From Agromyces marinus (lineage in GTDB: Bacteria > Actinomycetota > Actinomycetes > Actinomycetales > Microbacteriaceae), in assembly GCF_021442325.1 (NCBI RefSeq), contig NZ_CP087879.1, positions 744,001-808,000 on the forward strand: DNA of 64,000 bases, read 5' to 3'. A model generated the notes under the pieces. That model was not told the origin of the DNA. It saw only the letters and a program-made list of their open reading frames with translations, and searched no databases. Shown one piece after another: positions 45,523 through 54,817 of this stretch. The translations under genes were made by a program, and so were the position numbers. Each line of letters starts with the position of its first letter. Position 1 is the first letter of the stretch.

Positions 45523-46482
45523 CTACCCGAGCGAACGCGTCCGTCGAACCGCGAGGTACTCCTCGAGTGCTTCGCGGCTGGTCCGGGCGGGCGTGTAGCC
45601 CAGGTCGCGCTTGAGCCGGGTGTTGTCGAGCACGGGTCGGTAGCGCAGGAATCCGACGCGTTCGGGGCCGTGCACGGTCAGTCGCAGCGCCCGTGCGACG
45701 CGCAGGACTCCCGCGAGGACGCCGGCCGGGACGGTGATGGTCGGCGTGCCGACCGCGTCGGCGATCTCGGTCACGGTGACCCGGCCGTCGCCCGCCACGT
45801 TGAACGCGCCCGTGACCGGTCCGGTCGCGCCGCGCACGATCGCGCCGACGACGTCGTCGACCCAGACGAACACGAACGGGCTGTCGGAGCCGGCGATGCG
45901 CAGGATCCGCGGTCCGTCCCAGAGCGCCGTGATCTGGTTGGCCACGCGCGGCCCGAGGATGGTGCCGATGCGGAGCACGACCTGGCCGAGCTCCGGGTGC
46001 GCGGTTCGGTACTCGGCGAGCATCTCCTCGACGAGACGCTTGTGGCGCGAGTAGCTGAACTCGTCGTTGCCGCGGAGCGCGTCGTCCTCGGTGAGCCACT
46101 CGGGGTTGTCCGGGTGGTACCCGTACGCCGCGCCCGACGACGAGACGACGATCCGGGCGGTGCCGCCCGCGACGGCCGCGTCGAGCACGTTGCGGGTGCC
46201 GTCGACGTCGACGCGGTACTCGAGCTCCTCGCTGAGCCCACCTGGGTTCACGATCGCGGCGAGGTGCACGATCGTGTCGATCCGGTGCCGGGCGACGACC
46301 GACGCCACGGCCGCGGCATCCGTCACATCGCAGGTCTCGGTGAGCACCCCGTCGGGAACGGATGCCGCGGGCGGGCGCACATCGCCCGAGACCACGAGTC
46401 CGACGTCGGGGTGCACCGCGAGGGCCGCGACCGCGCTGGACCCGAGGAATCCGCTGCCGCCGGTGACGAGGACGCGCCTCAC
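45523..46482 (-). CDS. NAD-dependent epimerase/dehydratase
   Basis: A 319-residue extended short-chain dehydrogenase. The Rossmann loop is VLVTGGSGFLGSSAV at the N-terminus. The catalytic Ser is in VVSSSGAAYGYHPDN, and the YxxxK is FSYSRHKRLVEEML. The C-terminal part (AFNVAGDGRVTVTEIADAVG) is typical of nucleoside-sugar or steroid-like epimerases of the SDR_a group. Substrate unknown. GTG 46482 overlaps the stop of the BASS-family gene. The stop overlaps the promoter of the SRP RNA. Confidence 0.85.
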   Translation of the reverse strand: MRRVLVTGGSGFLGSSAVAALAVHPDVGLVVSGDVRPPAASVPDGVLTETCDVTDAAAVASVVARHRIDTIVHLAAIVNPGGLSEELEYRVDVDGTRNVLDAAVAGGTARIVVSSSGAAYGYHPDNPEWLTEDDALRGNDEFSYSRHKRLVEEMLAEYRTAHPELGQVVLRIGTILGPRVANQITALWDGPRILRIAGSDSPFVFVWVDDVVGAIVRGATGPVTGAFNVAGDGRVTVTEIADAVGTPTITVPAGVLAGVLRVARALRLTVHGPERVGFLRYRPVLDNTRLKRDLGYTPARTSREALEEYLAVRRTRSLG

Positions 46483-47441
46483 GGGGTCGCCTCCGCCTCG
46501 GGCGCCGGGTCGGCCTCGGGCGCGGTGCGCGCGGCCGCGGCATCCGCTCGCCTCGTCCGCCTGGCCCAGACGGTCGCGAGGGTCAGGCCCGCGATGATGT
46601 CCCAGATGCCCCACCAGCCGGCCACGATCGCCATGCCGCCGATCCCGCCGAAGAACGAGAACACCAGGCCCAGCCCGAGACCGGCGTTGCGGATGCCGAC
46701 CTCGAACGTGATCGCCTTGCGATCGCGCACGCCGAGCCCGCCGAGGCGGGCACTCGCGTAGCCGAGGCCGAGCGCGACGGCGTCGTGCAGGAACACGGCG
46801 AGCAGGACCACGCCGATGTAGGCCATGAAGATCGCCCAGTTGCCGGCGAGCGCGGCGACGATGAACCCGACGAGGCCGGCGAGGCTCACCCACCGCATGG
46901 TGGGCTGCACGCGCGCCGCGAAGCGCGGCCAGGCCGCGCGGATGCCGAAGCCGACGAGGAACGGCAGGCCGATGATGAGGAAGATGTCGAGCAGCATCTG
47001 CCACCCGTCGAGGCTGACCGCGCGCACGAGCTCGGACGCCGTGGGGTGGAGGCTGCCCCAGAAGGCGATGCTGAGCGGCAGCACGAAGATGTAGATCACG
47101 TTCGCGACCGCGGTCATCGACACCGACAGGGCGACGTTGCCGCCCGAGCGGTAGGTGAGCACCTGCGAGATGTTGCCGGGCGGGCAGGCCGCGACGAGCA
47201 GCATGCCGAGCGCGATCGACGCCTGCACGTTCAGCAGCAGGGTCAGGCCGAACGTCACGGCGGGCAGCAGCACGATCTGCGCGAGGAGCGCGATGAGCAT
47301 GGCCTTCGGCGCGCGCGCGACCGCGCGGAAGTCGGACGGCGACGTGTCGAGCGCGATGCCGAACATGATGAGCCCGAGCACGACGTTCAGGGCGATGAGC
47401 GAGCCCGGGGCGAAGTTCAGGACGACGTCGTCGATGTTCAT
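46479..47441 (-). CDS. BASS family sodium-dependent transporter
   Basis: A 320-residue protein with nine or ten membrane segments, of the bile acid:sodium symporter family. GIALDTSPSDFRAVARAPKA, AACPPGNISQVLTYRSGGNVALS and FEVGIRNAGLGLGLVFSFF carry the crossover helix and sodium-site residues. The last 30 residues are an Ala/Glu/Pro-rich tail. Substrates in bacteria include pantoate and organic anions, and are unknown here. GGAGGTG lies six or seven bases upstream of the start. Middle gene of an overlapping three-gene operon. Confidence 0.88.
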   Translation of the reverse strand: MNIDDVVLNFAPGSLIALNVVLGLIMFGIALDTSPSDFRAVARAPKAMLIALLAQIVLLPAVTFGLTLLLNVQASIALGMLLVAACPPGNISQVLTYRSGGNVALSVSMTAVANVIYIFVLPLSIAFWGSLHPTASELVRAVSLDGWQMLLDIFLIIGLPFLVGFGIRAAWPRFAARVQPTMRWVSLAGLVGFIVAALAGNWAIFMAYIGVVLLAVFLHDAVALGLGYASARLGGLGVRDRKAITFEVGIRNAGLGLGLVFSFFGGIGGMAIVAGWWGIWDIIAGLTLATVWARRTRRADAAAARTAPEADPAPEAEATP

Positions 47442-48787
47442 GCGCGCACCTCCGCGGGGGTCGCGGTCCGGGCGGGGGCCTTCGGTGCGGGGAGGGCGCG
47501 CAGCATCCGCTTCATGGTCCGCCGGTAGGCGTCCTTGTTGACGTAGTACGACATGCGGTCCAGGCCGAGGTAGCGGTATCCGCCGGTGAGGTCGGGCCAG
47601 GGGCGGGCAGCGCCCGCCCGGAACCCGGCCGCGGCGCCCGGGTCGTCGCGCTGGGCCGCGAGGTATGCGGCGATGAGCTCGGCCTGCTCGTAGCGGCCCT
47701 GCCAGCCGATGCCGGATGCCTCGATCATGCCGAGCACGAACAGGCCGTTGAACGACGGCGGGAAGATGTTGAGGTAGAGCTCGGGCGAGGCTGCCGTCCA
47801 GTTCAGGTGCTCGCGTGCCACGAACGGGTAGTCGAGCCGGTACCCGGTGGCGAGCATGACGAGGTCGTAGTCGCCCGAGGCGCCGTCGGCGAAGTGCACG
47901 CTCCGCCCGTCGAACCGGTCGATGTCGGGCACGACGCGCAGGTCGCCCTGGCCGAGGTGGTTCAGCACCATCGTGTTCACGATCGGGTGCGACTCGTAGA
48001 TCCTGTAGTCGGGCTTCGGGAAGCCGAACCGCACGGGGTCGCCCGTGAACGCGCGCAGCACGCGCGAGTCGACGAACTGCTTGATGCGGGCCGGAAGCGG
48101 GCGGCCCTGGTTGAGCGTGTCGCTCGGGCGGCCGAAGAGGTAGCGGGGCACGAAGTAGTAGCCGCGGCGCACCGACAGGTCGACGGATGCCGCGTGGTGC
48201 ACCGCGTCGACCGCGATGTCGCACCCGGAGTTGCCGGCGCCGATGATCAGGACCCGCTTGCCCTCGAAGACCTTCGGCGACGAGTAGGCGCTCGTGTGCA
48301 TGAGCTCACCCGTGAACTCGCCGCGGAAGCTCGGCACGTTCGGTTCGGCGAGCGTGCCGTTCGCGAGGACGACGGCCGGGTGCTCGGTGGTCGTCGACAC
48401 GCCGTCGGGGCCGGTCGCGGTGACGCGCCATCCGCTCGCCCCGCTCGGGTCGCCGTCGACGGGTTCGATGCCCGTGACCTTCGTCTCGAACCGGAAGTGC
48501 TCGCGCAGGCCGAACGCGTCGGCGTAGGAGCGGAAGTAGCGGTGCAGTTCGCGGTGGCCGGGGTAGTCGGCGGTCGAGTCCATGGGGAACTCGGCGAACT
48601 CGGTCGTCGTGCGCGAGGAGATCAGGTGCGCCGACTCGTACATGGTCGAGCGCGGGTTGTCGATGTTCCAGAGGCCGCCGACGTCGGGTCCGGCCTCGAA
48701 ACCTCGGAAGGGGATGCCGGCGCGGCTGAGGGCGCGCGCTCCGGCGAGGCCCGACGGGCCCGCTCCGATGAGGGCGATGGGGTTCAC
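47438..48787 (-). CDS. Flavin-containing monooxygenase
   Basis: A 449-residue class B flavoprotein monooxygenase. FAD motif LIGAGPSGLAGARAL at residues 5-19. The NADPH motif is VLIIGAGNSGCDIAVDA near 180-196. The linker DLVMLATGYRLDYPF is the late ATG motif. The FMO fingerprint FxGxxxHxxxY is modified to FRGEFTGELMHTSAY. The order of domains agrees with FMOs and Baeyer-Villiger-like enzymes. With the downstream transporter and epimerase it may handle a ketone or terpenoid-like compound, an inference from context. Start GTG 48787. A -10 (TATGCT) is about 55 bases upstream. Confidence 0.88.
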   Translation of the reverse strand: MNPIALIGAGPSGLAGARALSRAGIPFRGFEAGPDVGGLWNIDNPRSTMYESAHLISSRTTTEFAEFPMDSTADYPGHRELHRYFRSYADAFGLREHFRFETKVTGIEPVDGDPSGASGWRVTATGPDGVSTTTEHPAVVLANGTLAEPNVPSFRGEFTGELMHTSAYSSPKVFEGKRVLIIGAGNSGCDIAVDAVHHAASVDLSVRRGYYFVPRYLFGRPSDTLNQGRPLPARIKQFVDSRVLRAFTGDPVRFGFPKPDYRIYESHPIVNTMVLNHLGQGDLRVVPDIDRFDGRSVHFADGASGDYDLVMLATGYRLDYPFVAREHLNWTAASPELYLNIFPPSFNGLFVLGMIEASGIGWQGRYEQAELIAAYLAAQRDDPGAAAGFRAGAARPWPDLTGGYRYLGLDRMSYYVNKDAYRRTMKRMLRALPAPKAPARTATPAEVRA

Positions 48788-48956
48788 GGGTGGTTCCAGG
48801 TGGGGTTCGGCACCGGTGGGGAGCCGGCGCGATGGGGGTTCGGGTGAGGACAGCATAGGCGACGGGATTCCGGTACCCGTCGCCGGTGGATGCGCGCTGG
48901 GCGGGGGCTGAGCGTGGGCTGAGCGCGCGTGCGGGGTGCGTCGATAGGCTGGCGAC

Positions 48957-51125
48957 GTGGCGCACAGCATCTACATCTGCTCCGCCGAGGGGAACACGGG
49001 CAAGTCCACGGTGGCCCTCGGAACGCTGGACACGCTGAGCCGGCGCGCGACCAAGGTCGGCGTCTTCCGCCCGATCGCGCGCTCCACGCTCGAGCGCGAC
49101 TACGTGCTCGACCTGCTGCTCGCGCACGACGGCGTGATCGACCTCGCGTACGACGATGCGATCGGCGTCACCTACGAAGACGTGCACGCCGACCTCGAGG
49201 GCGCGCTCGCGACGATCGTGCGGCGGTTCAAGGCCGTCGAGTCGCGGTGCGACGTGGTCGTGGTCATCGGTTCCGACTACACCGACGTCGGCAGCCCGAC
49301 CGAGCTCGCGGTCAACGCGCGCATCGCGGCGAACCTGGGCGCCCCGGTGCTGCTCGTCATCGGAGGTCGCGTGACGCAGGGGCGCGGCCGGACGGAACGG
49401 CTCGGGTTCGCCGACGCCCGCACGCCGGGCGAACTCGCGCAGGTCGCCGAGCTCGCGGTCGAGGAGCTCGAACGCGAGCACGCGTCACTGCTCGGGGTCG
49501 TGGCCAACCGGGCCGACCCGGAGCACCTGGACGAGATCATCGAGGCGATGCGCGCCGCGACGTCGGGCGTGCTCGCCGCGGCGGACGGCGCGGCCGGCGC
49601 GCCGGAGGCGGCGGGCCGTGCACCGGTCGCGGCGTGGGCGATCCCCGAGGACGCGTACCTCGTCGCGCCGTCGATGCGTTCGCTCATGCACGCGGTCGAC
49701 GGCGAGCTGCATTCGGGCGATCCGGAGCTGCTCGAGCGCGAGGCCCTCGGCGTGGTCATCGCGGCGATGTCGATGGAGAACGTGCTGGAGTGGCTGACCG
49801 ACGGCGCGGTCGTCATCGTGCCGGGCGATCGCAGCGAGGTGCTGCTCGGCGTGCTGACGGCGCACTCCTCGGCGACGTTCCCGTCGGTCGCCGGCATCGT
49901 CCTGAACGGCGGCCTGCCGCTGTCCGACACGGTCGAGCGGCTCATCGAGGGGTTGAAGTCGGGGCTGCCGATCATTCGCACCCAGCTCAGCAGCTACGAC
50001 GCGGCGCTGGCCATCACGCAGATCCGCGGCAAGCTGGCGGCCGAGTCGCAGCGCAAGCACGACACGGCCCTCGCCCTGTTCGAGCGGCACGTCGACGGGG
50101 TCGAGCTGCTCGACCGGCTCGAGGTGGCGCGCACCGACGTGGTGACGCCGCTCATGTTCGAGTACGGGTTGCTGGCGCAGGCGCGCGCCGCGCGCAAGCA
50201 CATCGTGCTGCCCGAGGGGTACGACGACCGGGTGCTCCGGGCGGCGGCGACGCTGCTCTCGCGCGATGTCGCGGAGCTGACGATCCTCGGCGAGGAGATC
50301 GAGGTGCGTTCGCGCGCGATCGGGCTGGGCCTGGACATCTCGCGGGCGAGCGTGTTGTCCAATCACGACCCGGTGCTCGTGTACCGCTTCGCCGACGAGT
50401 ACCGGCGTCGCCGCGAGCACAAGGGCGTCACGCTCGAGCAGGCGCGCGACACCGTCCAGGACGTGTCGTACTTCGGCACCATGATGGTCGAGTTGGGCCT
50501 GGCCGACGGCATGGTCTCGGGCGCGATGCACACGACGGCGCACACGATCCGGCCGTCCTTCGAGCTGATCAAGACCCGCCCGGGGGTGGATGTCGTCTCG
50601 AGCGTATTCCTGATGGCGCTGGCCGATCGGGTGCTGGTCTACGGCGACTGCGCGGTCGTGCCCGACCCGACGGCGGAGCAGCTGGCCGACATCGCGATCT
50701 CGTCGGCCGAGACCGCGCGCCGGTTCGGGATCGAGCCGCGGGTGGCGATGCTGTCGTACTCGACGGGGGAGTCCGGGTCGGGAGCGGATGTCGACAAGGT
50801 GCGGCGTGCGACCGACCTGGTGCGCGAGCGGGCGCCGGAGCTGCCGGTCGAGGGGCCCATCCAGTACGACGCGGCGGCGGATGCCGCGGTCGCCCGGACC
50901 AAGCTGCCCGGTTCGTCGGTCGCGGGCCGGGCGACGGTGTTCGTCTTCCCCGACCTGAACACGGGCAACAACACCTACAAGGCGGTGCAGCGGTCGGCGG
51001 GTGCGGTCGCGATCGGGCCGGTGCTGCAGGGGCTGAACAAGCCCGTGAACGACCTCTCGCGCGGCGCGCTCGTGCAGGACATCGTGAACACGGTCGCGAT
51101 CACCGCCATCCAGGCGGCGTCGTGA
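48957..51125 (+). CDS. pta: Phosphate acetyltransferase, long form
   Basis: A 722-residue enzyme converting acetyl-CoA and phosphate to acetyl phosphate. The N-terminal P-loop-like domain starts SIYICSAEGNTGKSTVALG. A DRTGG-type regulatory domain is in the middle. The catalytic PTA domain begins about residue 395 (HIVLPEGYDDRVLRAAATLL) and includes ADGMVSGAMHTTAHTIRP, VYGDCAVVPDPTAEQLADIA, MLSYSTGESGSG and FPDLNTGNNTYKAVQR. The GTG is six bases after TAGGCT, so it is leaderless. Its stop overlaps ackA. Confidence 0.96.
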   Translation: MAHSIYICSAEGNTGKSTVALGTLDTLSRRATKVGVFRPIARSTLERDYVLDLLLAHDGVIDLAYDDAIGVTYEDVHADLEGALATIVRRFKAVESRCDVVVVIGSDYTDVGSPTELAVNARIAANLGAPVLLVIGGRVTQGRGRTERLGFADARTPGELAQVAELAVEELEREHASLLGVVANRADPEHLDEIIEAMRAATSGVLAAADGAAGAPEAAGRAPVAAWAIPEDAYLVAPSMRSLMHAVDGELHSGDPELLEREALGVVIAAMSMENVLEWLTDGAVVIVPGDRSEVLLGVLTAHSSATFPSVAGIVLNGGLPLSDTVERLIEGLKSGLPIIRTQLSSYDAALAITQIRGKLAAESQRKHDTALALFERHVDGVELLDRLEVARTDVVTPLMFEYGLLAQARAARKHIVLPEGYDDRVLRAAATLLSRDVAELTILGEEIEVRSRAIGLGLDISRASVLSNHDPVLVYRFADEYRRRREHKGVTLEQARDTVQDVSYFGTMMVELGLADGMVSGAMHTTAHTIRPSFELIKTRPGVDVVSSVFLMALADRVLVYGDCAVVPDPTAEQLADIAISSAETARRFGIEPRVAMLSYSTGESGSGADVDKVRRATDLVRERAPELPVEGPIQYDAAADAAVARTKLPGSSVAGRATVFVFPDLNTGNNTYKAVQRSAGAVAIGPVLQGLNKPVNDLSRGALVQDIVNTVAITAIQAAS

Positions 51126-52315
51126 GCGTCGTCCTCGTCGTCAACTCGGGTTCGTCGTCGCTGAAGTACCGCCTCGTCGACGTCGAGGCGGGCAGCGTGC
51201 TGGCGTCGGGCCTGGTCGAGCGCATCGGTGCGGGCCCGGGGCCCGCGGCCCACACGGATGCCTCGGGGTCGACGATCCGCGACGAGTTCGAGGCGCGCGA
51301 CCACCACGACGCGTTCGCGTGGATGCTGCGGGCGTTCGAGGCGCACGGGCCGTCGCTGGCCGAGTTCGCCCCGGTCGCGGTCGGTCACCGCGTCGTCCAG
51401 GGCGGGGCGCGCTTCTTCGAGCCGACGGTGATCACCGAGCTCGTGAAGCTCGACATCGACGAGTTGTCGGTGCTGGCTCCGCTGCACAATCCGGCGAACC
51501 TGGCGGGCATCGTCGCGGCCGAGCGCGCGTTCCCGACGGTTCCGCACGTCGCCGTGTTCGACACGGCGTTCCACCAGAGCATGCCTCCGGCGGCATACCT
51601 GTACGCGCTCGATCGCGAGGTCGCCGAGCGGCATCGCATCCGCCGGTACGGGTTCCACGGCACGTCGCACCGGTACGTCTCGCGTGCCGCGGCCGAGTTC
51701 CTGGGGCGCCCGGTCGAGGAGCTGAAGCAGATCGTGCTGCATCTCGGCAACGGTGCGTCGGCGTGCGCGGTCGACGGCGGGCGCTCGGTCGAGACGAGCA
51801 TGGGGATGACCCCGCTCGAGGGGCTCGTGATGGGTACGCGCACGGGCGATCTCGACCCGGCGGTGGTGCTGCACCTGCTGCGCCGGGGCGGGATGGGCGT
51901 CGACGACGTCGATGCGCTGCTGAACAGGCGCAGCGGCATCCTGGGTCTCGGCGGGCACGGCGACATGCGCGACCTGACCGTGGCCGCGGCGGCCGGCGAC
52001 GAGCGGGCCGCGACCGCGCTCGAGGTGTACGCGCATCGGGTGCGCGCGTACGTCGGGGCGTATGCGGCGCAGCTCGGCCGGGTCGACGCGATCGTGTTCA
52101 CCGCCGGGGTCGGCGAGAACGCCGCGGTCGTGCGGGAGCTGGTGCTCGCGGGACTGGAGGGCTTCGGCGTCGAGGTGGATGCCGCGCGCAACGCGGAGCG
52201 TTCGCGCGCGGCGCGGCGGATCTCGGCTGGGTCCTCGCGCGTGGAGGTGCTCGTGGTGCCGACGGACGAGGAGTTCGAGATCGCGCGGCAGACGTTGGAG
52301 GTCGTCGCGCGCTGA
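51122..52315 (+). CDS. ackA: Acetate kinase
   Basis: A 397-residue kinase making acetate and ATP from acetyl phosphate. VLVVNSGSSSLKYRL at the N-terminus, APLHNPANL, VAVFDTAFHQSMP, RRYGFHGTSHRYV, LHLGNGASACAV, GLVMGTRTGDLDP and FTAGVGENAAVVR are the family blocks, with the catalytic Arg, Asp, His and Glu residues in place. The GTG overlaps the pta stop by four bases, so the pta-ackA operon is translationally coupled. Confidence 0.97.
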   Translation: MSVVLVVNSGSSSLKYRLVDVEAGSVLASGLVERIGAGPGPAAHTDASGSTIRDEFEARDHHDAFAWMLRAFEAHGPSLAEFAPVAVGHRVVQGGARFFEPTVITELVKLDIDELSVLAPLHNPANLAGIVAAERAFPTVPHVAVFDTAFHQSMPPAAYLYALDREVAERHRIRRYGFHGTSHRYVSRAAAEFLGRPVEELKQIVLHLGNGASACAVDGGRSVETSMGMTPLEGLVMGTRTGDLDPAVVLHLLRRGGMGVDDVDALLNRRSGILGLGGHGDMRDLTVAAAAGDERAATALEVYAHRVRAYVGAYAAQLGRVDAIVFTAGVGENAAVVRELVLAGLEGFGVEVDAARNAERSRAARRISAGSSRVEVLVVPTDEEFEIARQTLEVVAR

Positions 52316-52328
52316 CGCCACGGCACTC

Positions 52329-52369
52329 CCACAAGAACTCTTGTGCAAGAGTTCTTGTGGAACTATCCT
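52329..52369 (+). promoter_or_regulatory. 32-base perfect palindrome and promoter of the HTH/MFS operon
   Basis: CCACAAGAACTCTTG and its exact complement (52329-52343 and 52346-52360) surround TG. The -10 TATCCT (52364-52369) follows at once and lies six bases before the ATG. The palindrome covers the -35 and spacer, where the repressor encoded next would block transcription. Confidence 0.75.
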
Positions 52370-52375
52370 GAGGGC

Positions 52376-52975
52376 ATGACCGACCCGTCGCGACCGCCCG
52401 CCGACTCTCGCGCCGACCTGCGCGACCCCGGCCCGATGCGGGCCCTCGCGCACCCCGCGCGGCTGAGGATCCTCGGCATCCTGCGCCTCGACGGGCCCGC
52501 GACGGTCGGGGCGCTCGCCCGGGCGACCGGCGAAGCGCCCGGCGCGGTGAGCTACCACGTCGCCACCCTCGCCAAGCACGGCCTCATCGAGGAGGCGCCC
52601 GAACTCGCACGGGACCGCCGCGAGCGCTGGTGGCGCGCGGCGCACGCGCGGACGAGCTGGGATGCCGCCGACGCGCTCGGCGACCCGGCGCGGCACGCGG
52701 CATCCGACGCCCTGCGCCGAACGGTCCTCGAGAGCTACCAGGCCGAACTGCTGGCCGCGCTCGCCGCCGAGGCGAGCCTCGAGACCGAGTGGATCGCGGC
52801 ATCCGACTCGTCCGACGGCGCTGCGAACCTCACGATCGAGGAGTTCCGCGAGCTCGCGGCCGACCTCGCCGCCGTCCACGCCAAGTGGCTGGGTCGGGGG
52901 CGCGACCGCGAACCCGGCGGCGAGGTCCGGACGGTGCGCTGGATCACGCACGCCTTCCCGCGGAGCGGGGCATGA
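52376..52975 (+). CDS. ArsR-type winged-helix transcriptional regulator
   Basis: A 199-residue protein. The N-terminal helix-turn-helix region PMRALAHPARLRILGILRLD, TVGALARATGEAPGAVSYHV and ATLAKHGLIEEAPE is ArsR-type (HTH_20-like). There is no cysteine metal site. The C-terminal half is helical, likely for dimer and ligand binding. It overlaps the MFS exporter gene (ATGA), so it probably represses this operon through the palindrome at 52329. Starts upstream of 52376 would run through the palindrome and are unlikely. Confidence 0.88.
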   Translation: MTDPSRPPADSRADLRDPGPMRALAHPARLRILGILRLDGPATVGALARATGEAPGAVSYHVATLAKHGLIEEAPELARDRRERWWRAAHARTSWDAADALGDPARHAASDALRRTVLESYQAELLAALAAEASLETEWIAASDSSDGAANLTIEEFRELAADLAAVHAKWLGRGRDREPGGEVRTVRWITHAFPRSGA

Positions 52976-54327
52976 GCGCCGGCGTCCGGGTCGACTCCGA
53001 CGCGCCGGCACGCCGGCGACTTCCGCTCGTCGCGCTCCTGGCCGCGCAGCTCTGCTCGCTCGGCGGCAACGCGATCGCGCTCGTCGCGGTGCCGCTCATC
53101 GTGCTGCAGCAGACCGGGTCGCCGCTCGCGGCCGGCGTCGCCGGCATCTTCGCGACCGTCCCGCTCGTCATCGGCGGCGCGCTCGGCGGCGTGCTCGTCG
53201 ACCGGTTCGGCTACCGGGCGTCGAGCATCGCAGCGGATGTCGCGAGCGGCGCGACCGTGCTCGCGATCCCGATCCTCGACGCCGTGGGGCTGCTGCACTT
53301 CGGGGTGCTGCTGGCGCTCGTCTTCCTCGGCGGACTGCTCGATGCGCCGGGCGACACGGCCAAGACCGTGCTCATGCCCGACCTCGCCGAACTCGCGAGG
53401 ACCCCGCTCGCCCGCGCAGCGGGCGCCCAGTCGGCGGTGCAGCGGACGGCCACCATGGTCGGGGCCGGAACGGCGGGTGTGCTCATCGCCATCGCCGGAC
53501 CGATGACGGCCCTCGTCGTGGATGCCGCGGGCTTCGCCGTGTCGGCCCTGCTCGTGCTGCTGCTCGTGCCGAAGCGCCGCGCGGCGGCCCTCGACGGCGC
53601 CGACCCGGCCGACCCGGCCGCACTCGCCTCCGCCGGCAGCGCGGGCTTCGTCGCCGGCATCCGCTTCATCATGCGAACGCCGCTCGCACTCGGCGTCGTC
53701 CTGCTCGTGACCCTGACGAACGCGATCGACGCCGCGGGGCTCATGGTGCTCAAGCCCGTGTACGCGACGGAGGTGCTCGGCGACCAGGCCGCCCTCGGAT
53801 TCATGATCGGCACGTTCGCGGCGGGCGCCCTCATCGGGTCGAGCGCGTTCGGGCTCGTCGGGCACCGCGCGTCGGGCCGGATCATGTTCGCCACGTGCTT
53901 CGTGCTCGCGGGCGCGCCGCCGTACGTCGCGATCGCTCTCGACGCCCCGGCCGGCCTGCTCTTCACGGTGCTGGGCGTCTCGGGGCTCGCCGCGGGCGCG
54001 CTGAACCCGATGATCTCGACCGCGCTGTACGGCGTGGTGCCCGACGGCATGCGTGCGCGCGTGTTCGGTGCGATGACCTCGGGCGTGGCCGCGTCGATGC
54101 CGGTCGGTGCGTTCATCGCCGGGGTCGCGGTTGATGCGTTCGGGCTCGCACCGGTCGCTGCCGGAGCGGCGGTGCTCTACGCGGTGCTGGGCGCGAGTCC
54201 GCTCGTGCTGCGCGCGTTCGACGGGCTCGCGGGTGCGCGCGCCCTGGGGCCGGCCGTCAGCGGACCAGCCGGGCGCAGTCGATGCAGAGCGTCGCGGTCG
54301 GGCGGGCCTCGAGGCGCGCGACGGTGA
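52972..54327 (+). CDS. MFS transporter
   Basis: A 451-residue protein with 12 membrane segments. The loop 2-3 motif is GGALGGVLVDRFGYRASS. Architecture resembles MFS_3/enterobactin exporter-like (EntS) transporters of actinobacteria. Paired with an ArsR-type regulator, so probably inducible export of a toxic compound. The last 24 codons (AVSGPAGRSRCRASRSGG onward) are antisense to the DksA-like gene, are Arg/Gly-rich and lie after the last membrane segment, so they look like read-through into the neighbour. Confidence 0.87.
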   Translation: MSAGVRVDSDAPARRRLPLVALLAAQLCSLGGNAIALVAVPLIVLQQTGSPLAAGVAGIFATVPLVIGGALGGVLVDRFGYRASSIAADVASGATVLAIPILDAVGLLHFGVLLALVFLGGLLDAPGDTAKTVLMPDLAELARTPLARAAGAQSAVQRTATMVGAGTAGVLIAIAGPMTALVVDAAGFAVSALLVLLLVPKRRAAALDGADPADPAALASAGSAGFVAGIRFIMRTPLALGVVLLVTLTNAIDAAGLMVLKPVYATEVLGDQAALGFMIGTFAAGALIGSSAFGLVGHRASGRIMFATCFVLAGAPPYVAIALDAPAGLLFTVLGVSGLAAGALNPMISTALYGVVPDGMRARVFGAMTSGVAASMPVGAFIAGVAVDAFGLAPVAAGAAVLYAVLGASPLVLRAFDGLAGARALGPAVSGPAGRSRCRASRSGGPRGARR

Positions 54328-54628
54328 TCTTGCTGCCGCAGCGCTCGCAGATGCCGTAGGTGCCGTCGTCGATGCGGGCGAGCGCGCGGTCGATGTCGTC
54401 GAGCTCGTGCTCGACATCGTGCAGGACCGCGGTGCGCTGCGACCACTCCTGGCTCATGGTCGGACCGTCGGGGTCGTGCTCGTCGTCGACGGAGACCTCG
54501 GACCTGGCTTCCCGGACGGCGGTGATGCTCTCGCTCTGCGTGGCGAGGCGCTCCTCTGCCTCGCGTCGCTCTGCGAGGAGGAGCTGCCTGAACCGTTCGA
54601 GCTGCTCGGCTGTGCGGACCCCGGTCAC
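54257..54628 (-). CDS. DksA/TraR family zinc-finger protein
   Basis: A 123-residue protein. Residues 5-80 are a coiled coil (EQLERFRQLLLAERREAEERL). The C-terminus has a C4 zinc finger, GICERCGSKI with 17 residues to LCIDCARL. Proteins of this kind act at the RNA polymerase secondary channel or remain uncharacterised in actinobacteria. The DxxDxA tip motif of true DksA is not obvious in the coiled coil. GTG 54628 has GGAGG seven bases upstream. The 3' 71 bases overlap the convergent MFS gene. Confidence 0.88.
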   Translation of the reverse strand: MTGVRTAEQLERFRQLLLAERREAEERLATQSESITAVREARSEVSVDDEHDPDGPTMSQEWSQRTAVLHDVEHELDDIDRALARIDDGTYGICERCGSKITVARLEARPTATLCIDCARLVR

Positions 54629-54817
54629 GCGACCACCTCCGTCATCGGGCACCGGTACGGGCGGATGACGATGCCGCACCGATGCGGTCTCCCGATCCTA
54701 TGCCCGACCGCCCACGGCGGCGCCGGGACGAACGGCCCGGCGTCGGACGGGATGCACGCACCCGGAGGGCGCACCACGGCTGGATGCGGTGTCGGACCCC
54801 GCGACTACCATTGACGC

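Noticed and set aside
49900..49925. A fourth 71-bp element, from TCGTCCTGAACGGC inside pta
   Set aside because: There is no matching inverted end 71 bases away, and it lies in conserved coding sequence.
52343..52375. Start of the HTH regulator at 52343
   Set aside because: It would encode part of the 32-base palindrome and the -10 element. The ATG at 52376 fits the leaderless promoter.
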